NCBI GenBank assembly: GCA_027451565.1
Contig: DAIDJC010000010.1
Coordinates: forward strand, 1 to 27,834
From: Limisphaerales bacterium
GTDB lineage: Bacteria; Verrucomicrobiota; Verrucomicrobiia; Limisphaerales; UBA11358
Direction of reading: 5' to 3'
Length of the DNA stretch: 27,834 nt
Shown: positions 24,030 to 27,834 of the stretch, one piece after another
Numbering within the stretch: position 1 is the stretch's first letter
How the letters are laid out: every line of letters begins with the position of its first letter
The notes under the pieces: model-generated
The model's database searches: none
The model's input: only the letters and a program-made list of their open reading frames with translations
Told to the model about the DNA's origin: nothing
Made by a program: the position numbers and the translations under genes

Positions 24030-25005
24030 GCCAAATCGTTTGGACGAATCACGAAAACAGAGACTCACTGAGACTGGCGAAATCCTTACTGAGCTGCAGT
24101 TTGGGCCAAGGCAAAGGAACGAGACTGCCGCCTACACCTTGCTTGCGTTGCTTGATCTTCGTCCAGATGTTCCTTGGGAAGATGCACAAGCACCTCTGCG
24201 CGGCATCACGCCGGTCATTGATTTCATCGCTGAAGCTTATGGAGTTCGCTACGCACCCAACACCCGCGAAACAATTCGAGACGATGCCGTAAAGTTTTTT
24301 GTAGAGGCTGGATTGTTGCTCCGCAACCCTGACGACCCAAACCGGCCAACCAACAGCGGAAAGACGGTCTATCAGATTGAGCCGTCGGCGCTCGCATTGC
24401 TGCGGAATTTTGGAACCAAAAAATGGACCCCGACGCTTGAAATATACCTTACCAGCCGGGAGAACATTAAGCATGAGATTGCCCGGAAACGGAATCTCGC
24501 ACGCGTGCCCGTTACACTGCCTGACGGTTCGCAGGTGGCGCTTTCGCCGGGTGGACAGAATCCCCTCATCAAAGAAATCATTGAGCAATTTTGTCCTGCC
24601 TTTGCTCCGGGCGGCATGGTCATCTACATAGGCGATACGGAAAACAAATTCGTTCATCTTGAGGTTGAACGCCTCAAATCCCTCGGCGTCACACTGGACT
24701 CAGCTGCAAAAATACCCGATGTAATCGTTCATTATACCGCCAAAAATTGGCTCTTACTGATTGAAGCCGTCACAAGTGCCGGGCCGGTGGACGGCAAACG
24801 TCGTAAGGAACTCAAAGAATTGTTTGCGGGCTGTAAGCCGGGCCTCGTTTTTGTCACGGCGTTTGAAACTCGACGGGTCATGCAATCATTTGTCTCACAA
24901 ATAGCATGGGAATCCGAAGTCTGGATTGCAGAAGACCCTGACCACATGATTCATTTTAATGGTGAGCGGTTTCTTGGGCCGTATCCTGACGTATTGCCGA
25001 AATAA
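24016..25005 (+). CDS. BsuBI/PstI-family type II restriction endonuclease
   Basis: This 329-residue endonuclease partners the preceding methyltransferase. The C-terminal catalytic domain (about 195-329) has the family blocks YIGDTENKFVHLEVERL, KIPDVIVHYTAKNWLLLIEAV, TSAGPVDGKRRKELKELF, GLVFVTAFETRRVM and SEVWIAEDPDHMIHFNGERFLGPY. PDVIV with the downstream IEAV suggests the PD-(D/E)XK-like active site reported for this family. The N-terminal region (about 1-180) is the family's helical recognition part. The frame is open from 23968, but the ATG at 24016 fits the overlap arrangement best. Tight coupling to the methyltransferase would keep protection ahead of cutting. The reading frame is intact, so it is probably functional. 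Confidence 0.92.
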   Translation: MPTNKPNRLDESRKQRLTETGEILTELQFGPRQRNETAAYTLLALLDLRPDVPWEDAQAPLRGITPVIDFIAEAYGVRYAPNTRETIRDDAVKFFVEAGLLLRNPDDPNRPTNSGKTVYQIEPSALALLRNFGTKKWTPTLEIYLTSRENIKHEIARKRNLARVPVTLPDGSQVALSPGGQNPLIKEIIEQFCPAFAPGGMVIYIGDTENKFVHLEVERLKSLGVTLDSAAKIPDVIVHYTAKNWLLLIEAVTSAGPVDGKRRKELKELFAGCKPGLVFVTAFETRRVMQSFVSQIAWESEVWIAEDPDHMIHFNGERFLGPYPDVLPK

Positions 25006-25245
25006 AATTCAAACTCGCCGCATTTCGCGGTTTAGTAAAAAGACAGAATTGATTAAAAGATTTTTTACCGTTAGTCGGTAGGTTTTACGATCCAAGCTAA
25101 AACGTCGGGCGATAAATCGGGGAGATCCACTTCTGAAGGAATGAATAATGAACGATTGTTCTTTTTATGGCCTAGAGGTTTAAATGTATCCGTGTCAGCA
25201 ACCTCGTCTGGTGAGGCTTTATGGCTGTGACAGACTGCTGGGATG

Positions 25246-25500
25246 TCAGGAGATTTTGGGGTGAGCGGCTTTCCAAGCGGCGGGCGTAAGCTCCGCCACC
25301 CGGGTGGTTGGCCAATCGCCAAGCCGGGGGAGGACATCCATCAAATAGGTCCGCAAGTTCACGTCCAATCTTCGGCACGTCTCCACAATCGAGGCTATCG
25401 CCGCCACCTTCGGTCCAGCTTCCGGACTGCCTATGTGCAGCCAGTTCTTCCGGCCCAATGCCACCGGCCTCATCGCCCCTTCGCACGCGGTCGAATTATT
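25246..25500 (-). pseudogene. C-terminal remnant of an IS66-family transposase (TnpC)
   Basis: Read on the minus strand, codons from 25500 give NNSTACEGAMRPVALGRKNW, followed by LHIGSPEAGPKVAAI, SIVETCRRLDVNLRTYL and DVLPRLGDWPTTRVAELTPAAW. This is the characteristic IS66 transposase C-terminus (pattern NN..EN.IRPVALGRKNWL). An in-frame TAA at 25501-25503 cuts off anything upstream, and the catalytic domain is missing. It is a dead IS scar between the restriction genes and the sugar transporter. The 240 bp to its left (25006-25245) hold no recognisable gene. Confidence 0.82.
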
Positions 25501-25562
25501 TTATCTTTTCCTTTTTTTTGTGGAGGCGCCGTAGGGTTGTGTCACCTTGGCAAATGGGAAGA

Positions 25563-26537
25563 TCAATCGTTGCTGGAGCCTATTTTATCCACGGCAACGG
25601 CGGCGAGGATGACGGCGCCTTTGATGACTTGCTGCCAGAATGGGGAGACGTTCAAAAGGAACAGTCCGTTGTTAAGAACGCCAATGATGAGGCAGCCGAG
25701 GACTGTGCCGGCAATGGAACCTTTTCCGCCAGACAGGGAGGTGCCGCCTATGACCACGGCGGCAATGGAATCGAGTTCATAACCGATGCCGGCATTGGGT
25801 GTGGCGGAATCCAGCCTGGCTGTGACGAGCAGTCCTGCCAGCCCGGCTAGTGTGCCGCACAAGGTATAAACCATGATTTTGATGCGGCGGACGGACAGTC
25901 CGCTCAGGGCGGCTGCGCGTTCATTGCCACCCACGGCGTAGAGATGACGGCCAAAGCGGGTGCGGAGTGTGAGGCCGATAAAAAGGAGCACCAATCCGGC
26001 GGAAATCCAGACTGGCACGGGAATGATCCACAGGCGGCCTGTGCCGGCAAAATCAAAGGCATCGCCCAAGCCGGTGATGGGAAACCCGCCTGTCCAAAGC
26101 ATGGTGAGACCGCGTGCGATGCTGAGCATTCCCAGTGTGGCGACGAAGGGAGGCAGCCGGAGCCATGTGATGCAGGCGCCGTTGATCCAACCCAGGGCGG
26201 CGCCCGTCAGTGCGCCAGCCACAATGGCGCCCGGGACCATGAATTGAACGAGCAGGTTGAGCGGGTGGATCGCCAGGCCGTTTTTGAGCAGGCCTGCGGC
26301 CACAGCCCCGGACAGCGCCAGGATGGAGCCCACGGACAAATCAATTCCGCCGGAGAGAATGACCAGTGTCATGCCCAGGGAGAGGCAGAGATTGATGGAT
26401 ATCTGGCGCAGGACATTGAACACGTTGTCGGTGGTGAGAAAAGAGTGGGAGGCCAGCGACATGGCCATCACCATGAGGATGAGGGCGAACAGCGATTGGA
26501 AGCGGGAGGTTTTTTGCAGGATCAGGGATGTTTTCAT
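25563..26537 (-). CDS. rbsC: Ribose-type sugar ABC transporter permease
   Basis: This 324-residue inner-membrane permease of the RbsC/XylH/AraH family has about 8-10 hydrophobic segments. Motifs are GMTLVILSGGIDLSVGSILAL (about 55-75), LPPFVATLGMLSIARGLT, the cytoplasmic coupling motif YAVGGNERAAALSGLSV (about 201-217), and ELDSIAAVVIGGTSLSGGKGS near the C-terminus. It forms the channel for a pentose or similar sugar delivered by a periplasmic binding protein that is not in view. Its ATG overlaps the ATPase stop (ATGA), so it is translated after it. The exact sugar is unknown, and the gene symbol names the family only. Confidence 0.93.
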   Translation of the reverse strand: MKTSLILQKTSRFQSLFALILMVMAMSLASHSFLTTDNVFNVLRQISINLCLSLGMTLVILSGGIDLSVGSILALSGAVAAGLLKNGLAIHPLNLLVQFMVPGAIVAGALTGAALGWINGACITWLRLPPFVATLGMLSIARGLTMLWTGGFPITGLGDAFDFAGTGRLWIIPVPVWISAGLVLLFIGLTLRTRFGRHLYAVGGNERAAALSGLSVRRIKIMVYTLCGTLAGLAGLLVTARLDSATPNAGIGYELDSIAAVVIGGTSLSGGKGSIAGTVLGCLIIGVLNNGLFLLNVSPFWQQVIKGAVILAAVAVDKIGSSND

Positions 26538-27834
26538 GGGTTGGAAGCGGCGGCGGGGGAGCCCGGCAAGGCCGCGTGCAGGATGGCCTCCTCGGTGGCG
26601 GCGGCCCGGCTGAATTCACCGGAAATCTGCCCGGAGGCCATCACCAGGATGCGGTCGGCCAATCCCATGATCTCGGGCAGCTCCGAGGACACCATTAACA
26701 CTGAAAGACCGTCTGCGGCCAATTGGTCCACCAGGGCGTAGATTTCCTTTTTGGCATTGATATCAATGCCCCGCGTGGGTTCATCCAAAAGCAGCACGCG
26801 CGGTTGTGTGGCCAGCCATCGGGCGAGGACGACTTTTTGCTGGTTGCCGCCACTGAGGTTGCGCACGCATTGGCGCGGGGAAGGGGTGCGGATGCGAAGT
26901 TTCTCGATAAACTGGCGGGTGAGATTCCATTCCAAGGCAGGCCGTAGGATGCCGGCCCGGCAACACTGCGGGAGCACGGTCAGGGTGGTGTTTTGGACGA
27001 TGGATTGGGCCAGAACGAGACCCTCGCTCTTGCGGTCCTCGGGGGCCAGGGCGAGGCCTGCCCGGATGGCTTGCTGGATGGATTGGATGTGAACGGGCCG
27101 GCCCCCGATCCAGACCTGGCCGGAAACGAGGCCTGGATGCATTCCAAACAAAGATTGCAACAACTCCGTCCGCCCGGCGCCCATCAATCCAAACAAACCC
27201 AGGATTTCACCACGGCGCAGGGTGAAATTCACCTTTCGGACCAGCCAATCACCGGCTCGCGTGGGGTGTTGCATGCTGAGGTCCTTCACTCTGAGCGCCT
27301 CGCCGGAATCCGGCTGGGATGTTTTGCGGAACAAATCCCTCAAATCTCTTCCCACCATCAGGCGGACCATTTCCTTGCGGCTGGATTCTTTGAAGGGTTT
27401 TTCCGCGATGAACTGCCCATCGCGAAAAACAGTGATGTCATCGGCGATGAGGTTTAATTCATCCAGTTTGTGGGTGATGTAAATGATGCCGGTTCCCTGG
27501 TTTTTCAACCTGCGGATGAGGCGAAAGAGCACGGTGATTTCGTGCTGGGAGATGGCCGAGGTAGGCTCGTCCATGATCAGGACCCGGGTCTGGATGGACA
27601 AAGCCCTGGCTATTTCCACCACCTGCTGTGAACCCACGCGCAATTCGCGGATTGGAGTGGCGGGGTTCCGGTCCATGTCCAGGGAGGAAAGCAGCCTGGC
27701 TGCCTCACGGTTCATCCGGGAATAATCCACCAAGCCCAGCCGGTTTAGCGGTTCACGTCCCAGAAAGATGTTTTCAGCAATGCTCAGGTTTTGGACCAGG
27801 TTCAGTTCCTGGTGGATCATCGCAATGCCTGCAG
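26534..27834 (-). CDS. rbsA: Ribose-type sugar ABC transporter ATP-binding protein, 5' end cut by window
   Basis: A double-ATPase protein of the RbsA/MglA/XylG family powers sugar import at the cytoplasmic face. The frame is open to the right edge, so the first Walker A is lost; AGIAMIHQELNL (Q loop) is the first visible motif. The first domain then shows VGSQQVVEIARAL (signature) and VLIMDEPTSAI (Walker B). The second domain is complete: LFGLMGAGRTELLQSLFG (Walker A, with Ala-Gly-Arg-Thr in place of GKS, as is common in the second site of this family), NLSGGNQQKVVLARWL and VLLLDEPTRGIDINAKKEI. The start lies beyond the window. It is followed by the permease with a 4-bp overlap. Confidence 0.94.
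   Translation of the reverse strand, partial: AGIAMIHQELNLVQNLSIAENIFLGREPLNRLGLVDYSRMNREAARLLSSLDMDRNPATPIRELRVGSQQVVEIARALSIQTRVLIMDEPTSAISQHEITVLFRLIRRLKNQGTGIIYITHKLDELNLIADDITVFRDGQFIAEKPFKESSRKEMVRLMVGRDLRDLFRKTSQPDSGEALRVKDLSMQHPTRAGDWLVRKVNFTLRRGEILGLFGLMGAGRTELLQSLFGMHPGLVSGQVWIGGRPVHIQSIQQAIRAGLALAPEDRKSEGLVLAQSIVQNTTLTVLPQCCRAGILRPALEWNLTRQFIEKLRIRTPSPRQCVRNLSGGNQQKVVLARWLATQPRVLLLDEPTRGIDINAKKEIYALVDQLAADGLSVLMVSSELPEIMGLADRILVMASGQISGEFSRAAATEEAILHAALPGSPAAASNP

Noticed and set aside
25071..25337. Possible 88-codon minus-strand gene
   Set aside because: It has no recognisable family and no ribosome binding site, and it overlaps the IS66 remnant in another frame.
1..27834. CRISPR array
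   Set aside because: No regularly spaced short direct repeats were seen. The only repeats are the 270-bp family, the 229-bp pair and the intragenic EF-hand duplication.
27829..27834. CTGCAG at the very end of the window as a sign of a PstI junction
   Set aside because: Several other CTGCAG sites occur inside the window, including within the restriction genes, so the end is not informative.

Overview
The window is 27.8 kb of chromosomal DNA, moderately GC-rich, from a Gram-negative bacterium. A TonB-ExbB-ExbD system, a HAMP-type sensor kinase, periplasmic or secreted proteins, squalene-hopene cyclase and a large DUF3857/transglutaminase protein together suggest Verrucomicrobiota (Pedosphaera/Limisphaerales-like). 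That placement is an inference from gene content; no rRNA or marker set is present to prove it.

Layout. (1) 1-3843, minus strand: a DapF-family epimerase cut by the window edge, and a squalene-hopene cyclase, PyrD and small pore-like membrane protein cluster. (2) 4408-9491, plus strand: a 1293-residue tandem DUF3857-transglutaminase protein translationally coupled to HemW. (3) 9677-12802: an OmpR-type regulator and sensor kinase pair, divergent from a secreted four-EF-hand protein. (4) 12991-14686: a cupin and an MFS exporter. (5) 15174-19307: aspartate-semialdehyde dehydrogenase, a tonB-exbB-exbD operon and a Nif3-like protein. (6) 19309-25500: an accessory zone. It holds a DUF433/DUF5615 toxin-antitoxin pair between two 229-bp direct repeats, tRNA-Thr(UGU), a DruA-like DUF4338/transposase-associated protein, a BsuBI/PstI-type restriction-modification pair and an IS66 transposase remnant. 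(7) 25563-27834, minus strand: the permease and ATPase of a ribose-type sugar ABC importer, running off the right edge.

The least ordinary structure is a roughly 270-bp intergenic repeat with terminal inverted repeats. Two near-complete copies lie at 3968-4236 and 14793-15066, with a partial, diverged copy at 19309-19433. Inside each full copy a second pair of about 25-bp inverted repeats brackets a 53-54 bp core. The outer parts of the two copies run in the same direction but the core is inverted, so the element appears to contain a DNA segment that flips. No recombinase gene is visible here.

The second unusual feature is the toxin-antitoxin cassette bounded by long direct repeats just upstream of a tRNA gene. 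On the other side of that tRNA are a DruA-like gene and a restriction-modification pair, so the region looks like a defence or mobility hotspot.
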